Positions 13,959-21,646 of a stretch of 26,701 bases of DNA are shown here, in pieces. The translations under genes were made by a program, and so were the position numbers. The first letter of the stretch is position 1, and every line of letters begins with the position of its first letter. The notes under the pieces were generated by a model. The model worked only from the letters and a program-made list of their open reading frames with translations. It ran no database searches and had not been told where the DNA came from. Source of the DNA: a virus; IMG/VR virus record IMGVR_UViG_3300020428_000068, positions 1 through 26,701 of that record. One strand, written 5' to 3'.

Positions 13959-14491
13959 TGGCCATAAAACTTTCCGATTTTGCTGACCAAATAAAGGTTA
14001 GTCCTCAAGCAGTCCGCAAAGCAATCAAAGAGGGCCGAATTAAGGAGGGCGCGATTAAAGGGAAACGGGGTTGGTTAATAGAACCAAATTTAGCGATAAG
14101 AGAATGGAAAGAAAATACCAATAGCAGCCAACAGCGAAACGCACCAACAGAAGAAAAAGAGCTATTCAATAAAGGCGCGGATTTGCCGCCAAATATTAGC
14201 TACACAAAAGCCCGCGCATACGGGGAACAATTTAAAGCCAAATTATTAGAATTAGAATTTAGGGAAAAAGCGGGGATGCTCGTTAAGGCGGACGACGTAA
14301 AAATTCAACAATTTAAAACGGTGCGTCTTTTACGGGACGCGATTGAAAATATCCCAATAAGAATTGTGAACGAAATATCAGCGACCGCTGGTGTTAAAGA
14401 TCCCGAAATGAGACACGAAATTATGTTAATTATGCAAAGGGAAATAAAATCAGCATTAACTTCTTTGGCGGACAGAAATGGTATTAGCTAA
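13958..14491 (+). CDS. terminase small subunit, Nu1-like
   Basis: A 177-residue DNA-packaging recognition protein. The N-terminus (about 1-60) is a MerR/Nu1-like winged helix-turn-helix: LSDFADQIKVSPQAVRKAIK, then a WLIEPNLAIREW wing. A disordered Gln/Asn/Glu-rich linker (about 53-70) follows, then a long helical oligomerisation region (about 75-170). Small terminase subunits bind the phage packaging site and stimulate the large subunit. The gene overlaps the large subunit gene by 14 bases. The fold and location make this call secure, though direct family homology to lambda Nu1 is by eye. Confidence 0.85.
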   Translation: MAIKLSDFADQIKVSPQAVRKAIKEGRIKEGAIKGKRGWLIEPNLAIREWKENTNSSQQRNAPTEEKELFNKGADLPPNISYTKARAYGEQFKAKLLELEFREKAGMLVKADDVKIQQFKTVRLLRDAIENIPIRIVNEISATAGVKDPEMRHEIMLIMQREIKSALTSLADRNGIS

Positions 14492-16358
14492 AGCAAATGA
14501 AATAGTTTGGGATGTTACCTCGGAGGCTATAAGGCCGGACAGGGAACTTACTGTAAGCGAGTGGGCACAAGCGCACAGGGTACTTTCGCAAAGAGCTTCA
14601 GCGGAGGCGGGAAAGTGGAAAAATTCTCGCACTCCCTATTTAGTAGAAATTATGGACGAGCTTTCAGCTAATAGCTCGACGGAAAAAGTAGTTTTTATGG
14701 CGGGCGCACAAATTGGTAAAACTGAGGCCGGAAATAATTGGATTGGGTACATAATTGATATGTCACCCGGCCCTACGCTTGCAGTCCAGCCCACAGTGGA
14801 ATTAGCAAAACGGAATTCTAGAACGCGAATAGCACCGTTAATAGACGAATCTCCTCGGCTAAGAGAAAAAGTAAAAGACCCGAGATCACGGGATAGTGGT
14901 AATTCGATGTTGGCAAAGGAATTTTTAGGGGGTGTCCTAATCATGACTGGGTCGAATAGTAGCGCTGGCTTGCGCTCTTTGCCCGTGAGATTTTTATTTC
15001 TTGACGAAGTGGACTCATTTGCTGGCGATATTGACGGGGAGGGCGATCCTTGTGCGTTGGCTGAAGCTAGAACGAGAACATTTAGCCGCCGCAAAAGTTT
15101 TTGGACAAGTACTCCAACTGTCGCGAACCGTTCCCGAATTGAAAAAGAATTTATGGGCGGGGATATGCGTGTTTATGAAATCCCTTGTCCTCACTGCGGT
15201 ACTTTTCAGCACTTAGTTTGGGAACAAATGGTTTGGGAAGAAAAAAAGCCGGAAACTGTGAAATATAAATGTGTACATTGCGAAGAGTTATTTGAGGAGC
15301 ATCATAAAAATAAATTATTGCCCCGCGGAGTTTGGACACCGCAAAACCCTGATGGAAAATATCGCTCTTATCATATTTCGTCATTATATTCACCCCTTGG
15401 TTGGTTCAGTTGGAGGGAGTGCGTCGAAAAATACGAGGCCGCGCAAAAAGACGACAATTTATTAAAAGTTTTTAACAATACTGTCCTCGGAATTGCGTGG
15501 GCTGATACAGGGGAAGCGCCGGAATGGGAAACTTTATATCATCGACGGGAGGAATATTCTTTTGGGACTGTTCCCGACGGTGTTGTTTTTATTACCGCTG
15601 GAATTGACGTTCAAAAGAACCGATTGGAAATGGAGATCGTGGGTTGGGGTAAAAATTTAGAAAGTTGGAGCCTCGACTATATAGTTTTAAGTGGTGACAC
15701 CGCGGAAGATCATGTTTGGAAAGAACTTTCAAAGACTATTCAATTGACCTTTCAGGCTTCTAATGGTATCCAAATCCCTATTCGCATGACCGCCATAGAC
15801 ACGGGTTATAGAACCCAAGAAGTCTATAGGTGGGTAAGATCCCAATCCCAAATAAAAGTAATGGCGATTAAAGGGCGCGAACAGCAATCAACAATTTTGG
15901 GTCAGCCGAGCCCAGTCGAATTAACTTTAAAAGGCCGGAAAATAAAATCAGGAATAAAGGTTTGGCCCGTAGGAGTAAGCGTGGCAAAATCGGAGCTTTA
16001 CGGTTGGCTCCGCCGGACAAAACCTACAGATGAAGATGAAGAATTACCGACAGGGTGGTGCCATTTTCCCCAACATTCGGAGGAATTTTTTAAACAACTA
16101 ACTGCGGAAGGTTTAGTGAGCCGAATTGTTAGGGGATACCATAAATATCAATGGGAAAAAACGCGAGAACGCAACGAGGCATTGGATTGTCGTGTTTACG
16201 CGAGGGCGGCTTTCGATGCGGTAGGGGCGCAACGCTGGACAGAAGAAAGATGGGAATATGAGCTAAATCAAAATGGCTTAAATAGCTCCATAAATGCTCA
16301 AAAAACCAAAGAAAACCAACAAAAACAGATCAAAAGAAGGCGTTCAAGCTTTTTATAG
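14478..16358 (+). CDS. terminase large subunit, lambda gpA family
   Basis: A 626-residue ATPase/nuclease motor that cuts and pumps phage DNA into the prohead. The ATPase domain has a Walker A-like MAGAQIGKTE (74-83), a Walker B FLFLDEVD (172-179, Asp176-Glu177) and a coupling segment TSTPT (210-214). A zinc-binding insert has Cys237, Cys240, Cys265 and Cys268. The nuclease domain begins around 370 with TAGIDVQ (373-379, Asp377) and ends with LDCRVYARAAFDA. Length and motif order match the GpA family. It overlaps the small subunit and is followed by the gpW-like gene, giving the standard packaging order. Confidence 0.95.
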   Translation: MVLAKANEIVWDVTSEAIRPDRELTVSEWAQAHRVLSQRASAEAGKWKNSRTPYLVEIMDELSANSSTEKVVFMAGAQIGKTEAGNNWIGYIIDMSPGPTLAVQPTVELAKRNSRTRIAPLIDESPRLREKVKDPRSRDSGNSMLAKEFLGGVLIMTGSNSSAGLRSLPVRFLFLDEVDSFAGDIDGEGDPCALAEARTRTFSRRKSFWTSTPTVANRSRIEKEFMGGDMRVYEIPCPHCGTFQHLVWEQMVWEEKKPETVKYKCVHCEELFEEHHKNKLLPRGVWTPQNPDGKYRSYHISSLYSPLGWFSWRECVEKYEAAQKDDNLLKVFNNTVLGIAWADTGEAPEWETLYHRREEYSFGTVPDGVVFITAGIDVQKNRLEMEIVGWGKNLESWSLDYIVLSGDTAEDHVWKELSKTIQLTFQASNGIQIPIRMTAIDTGYRTQEVYRWVRSQSQIKVMAIKGREQQSTILGQPSPVELTLKGRKIKSGIKVWPVGVSVAKSELYGWLRRTKPTDEDEELPTGWCHFPQHSEEFFKQLTAEGLVSRIVRGYHKYQWEKTRERNEALDCRVYARAAFDAVGAQRWTEERWEYELNQNGLNSSINAQKTKENQQKQIKRRRSSFL

Positions 16359-16389
16359 AGATATAATCAAAAAAAAGGCGGATTAAGTT

Positions 16390-16581
16390 ATGTTTACAGA
16401 AGCAGGGCTTGCAGCGGTGGAGGAAGCGATAGCGGGCGGATTTTTACGTGTCAAATATGATGACAAAGAAGTTTGGTATCGCGATCTAAAAGAATTATTA
16501 ATGACGAGGGATTTAATAAGAAGCAAATTGGGTACTGGCACCGCAAGTCGTAAGTTCGTCAGCTTTCAGAGGGACTTCTAA
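16390..16581 (+). CDS. head-tail connector, gpW-like
   Basis: A 63-residue protein matching lambda gpW (68 residues) in size, charge and position. The sequence has an N-terminal helix (LAAVEEAIAGG), a beta pair with KYDDKEVWYRDLKELL, and a second helix with MTRDLIRSKLG, the expected alpha-beta-beta-alpha layout. gpW binds below the portal to stop DNA leaking and to receive the tail. It lies between the terminase and portal genes, two bases before the portal ATG, exactly as in lambda. Confidence 0.82.
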   Translation: MFTEAGLAAVEEAIAGGFLRVKYDDKEVWYRDLKELLMTRDLIRSKLGTGTASRKFVSFQRDF

Positions 16582-16583
16582 AA

Positions 16584-18056
16584 ATGGCTAATTTTTTCGA
16601 TTCAATTGTCGCGGCTATTAACCCGCAAGTGGCTTTAAAAAGGGAGCAAGCTAGAACGCAAATCGATTTGCTTCGTAAATATGACGGAGCGAGTAAAGGT
16701 CGTCGCGCTGAAAATTGGTTAGCATCATCTTCGAGTGCAGATGCCGCCGCGGAAAGAAGCCGCCAAATATTACGCGATAGATCAAGGGATTTAATCCGCA
16801 ATAGTAGTTATGCGAATAAAGCCGTTGGGGTAATTGTTTCCAATACAATTGGCACAGGAATTATTGGGCAAGCGCGGGCGCAAAGAAGTAAAAAAAGATC
16901 GCAAACTTTTACGGATCTTTGGAATAATTGGGCAAATGATCCTAGCCAATGTGATTATTTGGGGCGCTCGGATTTTTATTCAATACAAGCGCTGTGCATG
17001 AGAACAGTGGTTGAAAGCGGTGAATGTCTTATTCGTCGTGTTATAGCTCCCGATCAAAAAATTCCGCTGCAGCTTTTAGTTATTGAGCCAGATTTTTTAG
17101 ACAACTCGAAAGACGTAACCCTCGAAAAGAATAAAGGGTATATAAAAGACGGGATCGAATACAACAAAAAAGGCAAGCGCGTTGCCTATCATATTTATGA
17201 CGAACATCCGGGAGAAAGACATTTAAGAGTAACTAACATTACATCGACCCGCGTACCCGCTGACGACATACTTCATATTTTTAGGCAAGACAGGCCGGGA
17301 ATGAACAGGGGAGTTAGTTGGGCCGCGCCCGTAATGTTAAGGATGAGGGATTTTGAAGATTACACCGACGCGCAACTTTTAAAGCAAAAAATTTCAGCTT
17401 GTTTTGCCGCTTTCGCTATTGATACAGAGTCGCCGGACATGGGCATGGGAACTGAATTAATAGATAAAATAGAACCGGGAATGATTGAAATTTTGCCGCC
17501 GGGAAAAGACCTTAGATTTGCAAATCCTCCGACTATTGGCGACTTCGATAAGATCTCTCGTCAATATCTCTTGCAAATAGCAGCGGGTTTCGGTATTACT
17601 TACGAAGCACTAACTGGCGACTTAAACAATACGTCGTTTTCGTCGGGCCGAATGGGATGGCTGGAATTTCATAGAAATATTGAAGCTTGGCGCTGGCACA
17701 TGATCGTGCCTCAACTATTGAATCCCACTTGGAAGTGGTTTGTCCAATCCGCATCGGCAAGCGGAATAAAGATGGATGGAATTACCGCGCAATGGACACC
17801 TCCAAAACGCGAATTAATTGATCCTTCGAAAGAAATTAATGCCACCATTGACGCAGTTCGTGGCGGCTTAATGTCATTATCCGAAGCTATTAAAGAAAAC
17901 GGATATGACCCTGAAGAGGTACTTTCAGAGATCAAGCAAGATAATGACAGGCTAGATTCTCTGGGAATTACATTAGACAGCGACCCTAGAAAGATTACAG
18001 GCGCGGGACAAGCGCAACACATTGACCCTTCTGCACAAAGCAACGAAGGGGAATAA
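16584..18056 (+). CDS. portal protein, lambda gpB family
   Basis: A 490-residue portal, the dodecameric ring at the head vertex through which DNA enters. Lambda-family signatures are seen: the N-terminal RSRDLIRNSSYANKAVGVIV (66-91), GTGIIGQ shortly after, ESGECLIRR (around 145-153), the RPGMNRGVSW segment (about 230-240), and the AAGFGITYEALTGDLNNTSFS block (about 332-353), which is highly characteristic. The C-terminal tail is polar and disordered. It follows gpW and precedes the capsid fusion, consistent with lambda gene order. Confidence 0.93.
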   Translation: MANFFDSIVAAINPQVALKREQARTQIDLLRKYDGASKGRRAENWLASSSSADAAAERSRQILRDRSRDLIRNSSYANKAVGVIVSNTIGTGIIGQARAQRSKKRSQTFTDLWNNWANDPSQCDYLGRSDFYSIQALCMRTVVESGECLIRRVIAPDQKIPLQLLVIEPDFLDNSKDVTLEKNKGYIKDGIEYNKKGKRVAYHIYDEHPGERHLRVTNITSTRVPADDILHIFRQDRPGMNRGVSWAAPVMLRMRDFEDYTDAQLLKQKISACFAAFAIDTESPDMGMGTELIDKIEPGMIEILPPGKDLRFANPPTIGDFDKISRQYLLQIAAGFGITYEALTGDLNNTSFSSGRMGWLEFHRNIEAWRWHMIVPQLLNPTWKWFVQSASASGIKMDGITAQWTPPKRELIDPSKEINATIDAVRGGLMSLSEAIKENGYDPEEVLSEIKQDNDRLDSLGITLDSDPRKITGAGQAQHIDPSAQSNEGE

Positions 18057-18171
18057 GATAGGCTGAACGAGCTTTCAGTTCCCATCTTTAAAATTGGCCT
18101 CCAACTAATTCCAAACTATTGGCGCTAGTACGAGTCCGACCTTTAAACTTTAGAGAGGAGGAAAATTCCTT
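18057..18171 (+). promoter_or_regulatory. 115-base leader before the capsid gene
   Basis: The gap between portal and capsid ends in a very strong ribosome site (GAGAGGAGG at about 18153-18161) and an ATG about ten bases later. This fits high expression of the major head protein. I see no clear promoter or terminator; a TTGGCC at 18096 has no good -10. Confidence 0.4.
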
Positions 18172-20055
18172 ATGACAGACGAACTTTTACAAACGCGGGC
18201 ACTTTTTAATCCTGAGTCTGTAGATGTTGAAAAAAGAACAGCGGAAGTCGTTTGGACAACTGGCGCTCGTGTTCAGCGAAGCAACTTCGACGGGCCTTAC
18301 CTAGAAGAGTTGTCCATGTCTTCTGAGTCAATCCGTATGGATAGGCTCAATAATGGCGCACCTTTATTAAATTCTCATAGTGCCGCCGACTTATCCGACA
18401 TTGTTGGAGTAGTTGAGCGTGCATATATTGATGAACAAAATCAAGGTCGCGCACTTGTTCGTTTTTCAAACCGCGATGACGTAACTCCCATTTTCAACGA
18501 TGTGAAGGACGGCATAATCCGATCAGTTTCGGTCGGATACAAGGTTTGGAACTACGAGCGCAGCGAAGAAAAGGGGCAACCCGTTCTTCGTGCCACAGAT
18601 TGGGAACCTCACGAATTATCGTTAGTCCCAATTCCCGCGGATGCTCAAGCGCAAGTGCGTTCTGAAATTTCGCCTAAACTAAACGACAATCCTATAAAAA
18701 AGGAAACTGCAATGGATGAAATCCGTGATCTAGACGCACCAGTAGAAGAGACTCGTGAAATCGAAGTCGAAGCTCCTGTTGCTCAAGACACTTCAGCGGA
18801 AATCCAAGCTGCTTTAGCTACAGAGCGTCGTCGTGTTGCGGAAATTCGCCGCACAGTTCGCGCCGCTGGTTTAGATGCTTCGGTATCTGAAAAGCTAGAG
18901 TCAGAAGGATCAACCGTAGAAGCTACTCGCAAATTCGTTATTGACGAATGGGCAAAAAATCAACCTACCGTTCCAACAACATCGTCTGTGGAAGTAACTG
19001 AAGACGAGGCTCAAAAGCGCTCCGCCTGTATGGAGGCAGCCCTTGAAGCACGTATTGGTTTGGGCGAATGGGAAGGTGCCGCAAGAGAATATGTCTCTAG
19101 CAGCCTTCTTGATATGGCAAAAGAAAGTTGCCAGCGTAACGGGGTAAACATTCAAGGAATGTCCCGTAGCGAAATCGCTAGGCGTGCAATGCACTCCACA
19201 AGTGATTTTCCACTTTTACTTTCTAACACAGCCAATAAAAGTCTTTTAGCCGCTTACGCTGAAGAACAGCAAACATGGCGTCCACTTTCTAGACAGAGAA
19301 ATTTACCTGACTTTAAGGCCGTAACGGAACTTGAAGTAGCGGGTCAGATCTTGCCAGAACCACTCCTAGAGGGCGGCGAGTATAGATCAGCCACTATTCA
19401 GGAGCAAAGCTCTAGCTGGAAAATCTCTACTTACGGAAAGAAAATTTCTGTTACTAGACAGCTAATTATCAACGATGATCTTGATGCTTTAAGCCGTATC
19501 CCTTCCATGATCGGAAGAGGCATGAGCTTATTTGAAAGTAATCAGGTTTGGGCGTTAATTACTGGAAACGCAACACTTAGCGCAGACTCTAAAGCTCTTT
19601 TCCATGCTGATCACAGCAACAGTGGAACAGGTGCTATCGGTACATCTGCAATAAGCGATGCAAGAAAGTCACTTAGAACGCAAACTGACATAGCGGGCAA
19701 CAAGGTTAATCTTCGTCCTAACTTCCTTTTAGTTCCTACTAGCTTGGAAACAGCGGCGCAGCAATTCCTTTCACCTATCCAGCCAGCGACCACAGGAGAT
19801 GTAAATATCTTCACAGGTTCTTTGAGCTTGATCGTTGAGCCTCGTTTGGATGATGCATCTGAAGCTGTTTATTATGTAACCGCTAATCCTTCACAAATTG
19901 ACATGATTGCTCATGGATATTTGGCTGGCGAAAGTGGCCCACAAGTAGACACAGTTTCCGAGCGCGATCCTGACGGCGTTTGTATTTATGCCCGTCTTGA
20001 TTTTGGAACTACTCTGTTAAACCACAGAGGCTTCTACAAATCCACAGGAGTTTAA
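18172..20055 (+). CDS. fused prohead protease and major capsid protein (HK97-type)
   Basis: A 627-residue fusion. Residues about 1-160 resemble the HK97-type prohead serine protease: LLNSHSAADLSDIVGVV holds the catalytic His69, IIRSVSVGY (115-123) the catalytic Ser120, and WEPHELSLVPIPADA (144-158) the family end motif. About 180-290 is a charged, helical scaffold-like delta region (ATERRRVAEIRRTVRAAGL). The rest (about 340-627) is an HK97-fold, Mu gpT-like capsid domain with LPEPLLEGGEYRSATIQE and NHRGFYK. The protease probably cleaves the scaffold during maturation. An internal in-frame ATG at 18712 has a ribosome-like site. The fused form is known in some phages; the site of cleavage is not visible. 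Confidence 0.88.
   Translation: MTDELLQTRALFNPESVDVEKRTAEVVWTTGARVQRSNFDGPYLEELSMSSESIRMDRLNNGAPLLNSHSAADLSDIVGVVERAYIDEQNQGRALVRFSNRDDVTPIFNDVKDGIIRSVSVGYKVWNYERSEEKGQPVLRATDWEPHELSLVPIPADAQAQVRSEISPKLNDNPIKKETAMDEIRDLDAPVEETREIEVEAPVAQDTSAEIQAALATERRRVAEIRRTVRAAGLDASVSEKLESEGSTVEATRKFVIDEWAKNQPTVPTTSSVEVTEDEAQKRSACMEAALEARIGLGEWEGAAREYVSSSLLDMAKESCQRNGVNIQGMSRSEIARRAMHSTSDFPLLLSNTANKSLLAAYAEEQQTWRPLSRQRNLPDFKAVTELEVAGQILPEPLLEGGEYRSATIQEQSSSWKISTYGKKISVTRQLIINDDLDALSRIPSMIGRGMSLFESNQVWALITGNATLSADSKALFHADHSNSGTGAIGTSAISDARKSLRTQTDIAGNKVNLRPNFLLVPTSLETAAQQFLSPIQPATTGDVNIFTGSLSLIVEPRLDDASEAVYYVTANPSQIDMIAHGYLAGESGPQVDTVSERDPDGVCIYARLDFGTTLLNHRGFYKSTGV
18712..20055 (+). CDS. possible internal-start product: scaffold plus capsid without protease
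   Basis: An in-frame ATG (Met181 of the fusion) is preceded by AAAAAAGGAAA with about 7 bases between AAGGA and the ATG. Starting here gives a 447-residue protein with the scaffold-like region and capsid but no protease. This would allow a high capsid-to-protease ratio, as in phages with nested head genes. Evidence is one plausible ribosome site only. Confidence 0.35.
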   Translation: MDEIRDLDAPVEETREIEVEAPVAQDTSAEIQAALATERRRVAEIRRTVRAAGLDASVSEKLESEGSTVEATRKFVIDEWAKNQPTVPTTSSVEVTEDEAQKRSACMEAALEARIGLGEWEGAAREYVSSSLLDMAKESCQRNGVNIQGMSRSEIARRAMHSTSDFPLLLSNTANKSLLAAYAEEQQTWRPLSRQRNLPDFKAVTELEVAGQILPEPLLEGGEYRSATIQEQSSSWKISTYGKKISVTRQLIINDDLDALSRIPSMIGRGMSLFESNQVWALITGNATLSADSKALFHADHSNSGTGAIGTSAISDARKSLRTQTDIAGNKVNLRPNFLLVPTSLETAAQQFLSPIQPATTGDVNIFTGSLSLIVEPRLDDASEAVYYVTANPSQIDMIAHGYLAGESGPQVDTVSERDPDGVCIYARLDFGTTLLNHRGFYKSTGV

Positions 20056-20059
20056 ATTA

Positions 20060-20383
20060 ATGAAAAATTCAGTACAAAAAGGATCTAATTTAGATCTAAT
20101 TGCTTCAGCGGCTTATGCCTCCGGCGATCTTGTAGTAGAAGGAAACCTAGTTGGAGTTGCAGTTACCGATATCGCTTCCGGCGAAACTGGTGCTGTGGCA
20201 ACAAACGGCGTTTTCGAATTTACTAAAGAGACAGCCGCTTCATTAGCTCAAGGCGACATTGCTTACTACGATTCATCTTCTAAAAAGCTTGACGCTACTA
20301 CCTCAAACGACGCTGTCGGTTATGTGGTAGCAGTTACAGGCAACCAAGTAGATGTAAAAATCGTTGGTTTCAAGGTTGCGTAA
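20060..20383 (+). CDS. capsid decoration/cement protein, DUF2190-like
   Basis: A 107-residue protein rich in Ala, Gly, Val and Ser with alternating beta pattern: ASGDLVVEGNLVGVAVTDIA, then GAVATNGVFEF, DIAYYDSSSKKL and VGYVV. This matches phage DUF2190 proteins, which bind the outside of the capsid. It begins four bases after the capsid stop and its stop overlaps the next gene by one base (TAATG). Such genes typically follow the major capsid gene. Assignment is confident as a family, less so as an experimentally proven decoration protein. Confidence 0.8.
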   Translation: MKNSVQKGSNLDLIASAAYASGDLVVEGNLVGVAVTDIASGETGAVATNGVFEFTKETAASLAQGDIAYYDSSSKKLDATTSNDAVGYVVAVTGNQVDVKIVGFKVA

Positions 20384-20703
20384 TGCTTAACGACTTAGCA
20401 AATCGTGCTTTGTCGGCGGGGATAAAGGTCATGGGCGAGCCTGTGACCTTAACTCGCGATTCAAATACTTATGCCCTGAAAGGTATATTTCAAGAAAGTT
20501 ACATGGCAGTCGACCCGCGCACGGGGATGCCAGTAAATTCAGCCCAACCACTTTTAGGAATTAATCGAAGAGATATTACGATTGAACCTAGAAAGGGCGA
20601 CTTAATAACTATTCGGTCAACCAATTACAGGATCAGAGATATTCAAGAAGACGGACATACAGGTATGTCTTTGCTTTTACAAAGAACAAGCTTACGTGAC
20701 TAA
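20383..20703 (+). CDS. head-tail joining protein, lambda FII-like
   Basis: A 106-residue protein of the phage head-tail attachment type (lambda FII is 117 residues). It shows an N-terminal helix (LNDLANRALSAGI), a beta-rich domain with EPVTLTR and the pattern IEPRKGDLITIRSTNYRIRDIQEDG near 66-90, followed by a final strand. FII-type proteins sit at the bottom of the connector and receive the tail. Start and stop both overlap neighbours by one base (TAATG), so it is in the coupled head-completion string. Family call by eye. Confidence 0.65.
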   Translation: MLNDLANRALSAGIKVMGEPVTLTRDSNTYALKGIFQESYMAVDPRTGMPVNSAQPLLGINRRDITIEPRKGDLITIRSTNYRIRDIQEDGHTGMSLLLQRTSLRD

Positions 20704-21296
20704 TGGCCCACGATTACAAACATCCGCGTCGAATACTCCGCGAAGCAATAGCGGACAGATTGGCGACAGTTACGCAAAACGGCGAATATTGGACGCACGC
20801 TGAAGGGCGCGTTTTTAGCACTAGAGGCTCGGCGCAAATATACCCTGAAGAAATGCCGTTAATAATTGTTTCAGCTACTAGCGAAGAATCCCGCCCTATT
20901 GATAAATCAGAATTTGAAGGTGGTTATCAACGGGTCTTAAGAGTCGATATCGAAGGCGTGGCAGAAGCCCTCGACGATGTAGAAGACGAGCTTGATAGTT
21001 TGGCCCTTGGAATAGAAGGCGCGTTGCACGGCTTAATGGTTACAGATGCCGAACACGCTAATCTTTTCATGGTCGGGACGGAAATAGATATCGAACGCGA
21101 GGGCGAAATACCTGTTGGGTCAATCCGCGTTACTTACGAAATTAAATACAACACTTATAAACTTGGGGTCGATTTAGGTCTGTGGGACAGAAATTATCCA
21201 GATAATTGCGGTGTCGATCACATTAACCAAATAACGCTACGCACCCACATTCCCGAGGACAACGTAGAATATGAAGAGGAGATCATTACACCATGA
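20703..21296 (+). CDS. tail terminator-like protein (gpU-like)
   Basis: A 197-residue protein resembling phage tail terminator/completion proteins of the U type. It has the opening RRILREAIADRLATVTQ, then the strand MPLIIVSATSEESRPID, RVLRVDIEGVA and the helix DDVEDELDSLALGIEGAL (about 90-108), the arrangement seen in U-family proteins. It is longer than lambda U (131 residues), with an added acidic C-terminal part. Tail terminators cap the tail tube and join it to the head. It follows the FII-like gene as expected, and overlaps the next ORF as ATGA. Confidence 0.6.
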   Translation: MAHDYKHPRRILREAIADRLATVTQNGEYWTHAEGRVFSTRGSAQIYPEEMPLIIVSATSEESRPIDKSEFEGGYQRVLRVDIEGVAEALDDVEDELDSLALGIEGALHGLMVTDAEHANLFMVGTEIDIEREGEIPVGSIRVTYEIKYNTYKLGVDLGLWDRNYPDNCGVDHINQITLRTHIPEDNVEYEEEIITP

Positions 21297-21646
21297 CACC
21301 AGCCAAAAAAACTACAACAAAGAAAAAAACAACAACTAAAAAAGTCCCCGACAAAACTTACCAAATAAACGCTGCGGATTTAGGGCGCTTTTTGCAGTTA
21401 AAAAAAATAGATAAGGAAACTTGCCAAGGGTATGTGTCGGACGCACTTAAAGCGGCTGATGATTTTATTGGCGGTAAAGTTAGTGCATCGAACTATGGCC
21501 ATTACTACGCGCAAGGCGTTTTGCATTTAGCCGCAAAGTTTTACGCAGCGGGGTCAAGTACCGTAGAGAAAGATCAGGATATTCCTCCTGTATGTCGTTA
21601 TTTTTTCGAGTTAGCACGCCGTGAGTTTTCAAGTACAGCGCAGTAA
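21293..21646 (+). CDS. structural protein with Lys/Thr-rich start, possibly gp6-like head-tail connector
   Basis: A 117-residue protein. The first 20 residues are a repeated Lys/Thr tract that is basic and disordered. The rest (about 25-115) is helical, with DALKAADDFIGG, HYYAQGVLHLAAKFYAAGSS and FFELARRE, vaguely like gp6-type connector proteins. It lies between the tail terminator and the baseplate V gene and overlaps both neighbours (ATGA, and 26 bases with gpV). I would not name the family with confidence; a structural role is inferred from location. Confidence 0.5.
   Translation: MTPAKKTTTKKKTTTKKVPDKTYQINAADLGRFLQLKKIDKETCQGYVSDALKAADDFIGGKVSASNYGHYYAQGVLHLAAKFYAAGSSTVEKDQDIPPVCRYFFELARREFSSTAQ

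Noticed and set aside
14636-15094. 152-codon minus-strand ORF opposite the terminase large subunit
   Set aside because: Directly antisense to conserved Walker motifs; no motif or ribosome site.
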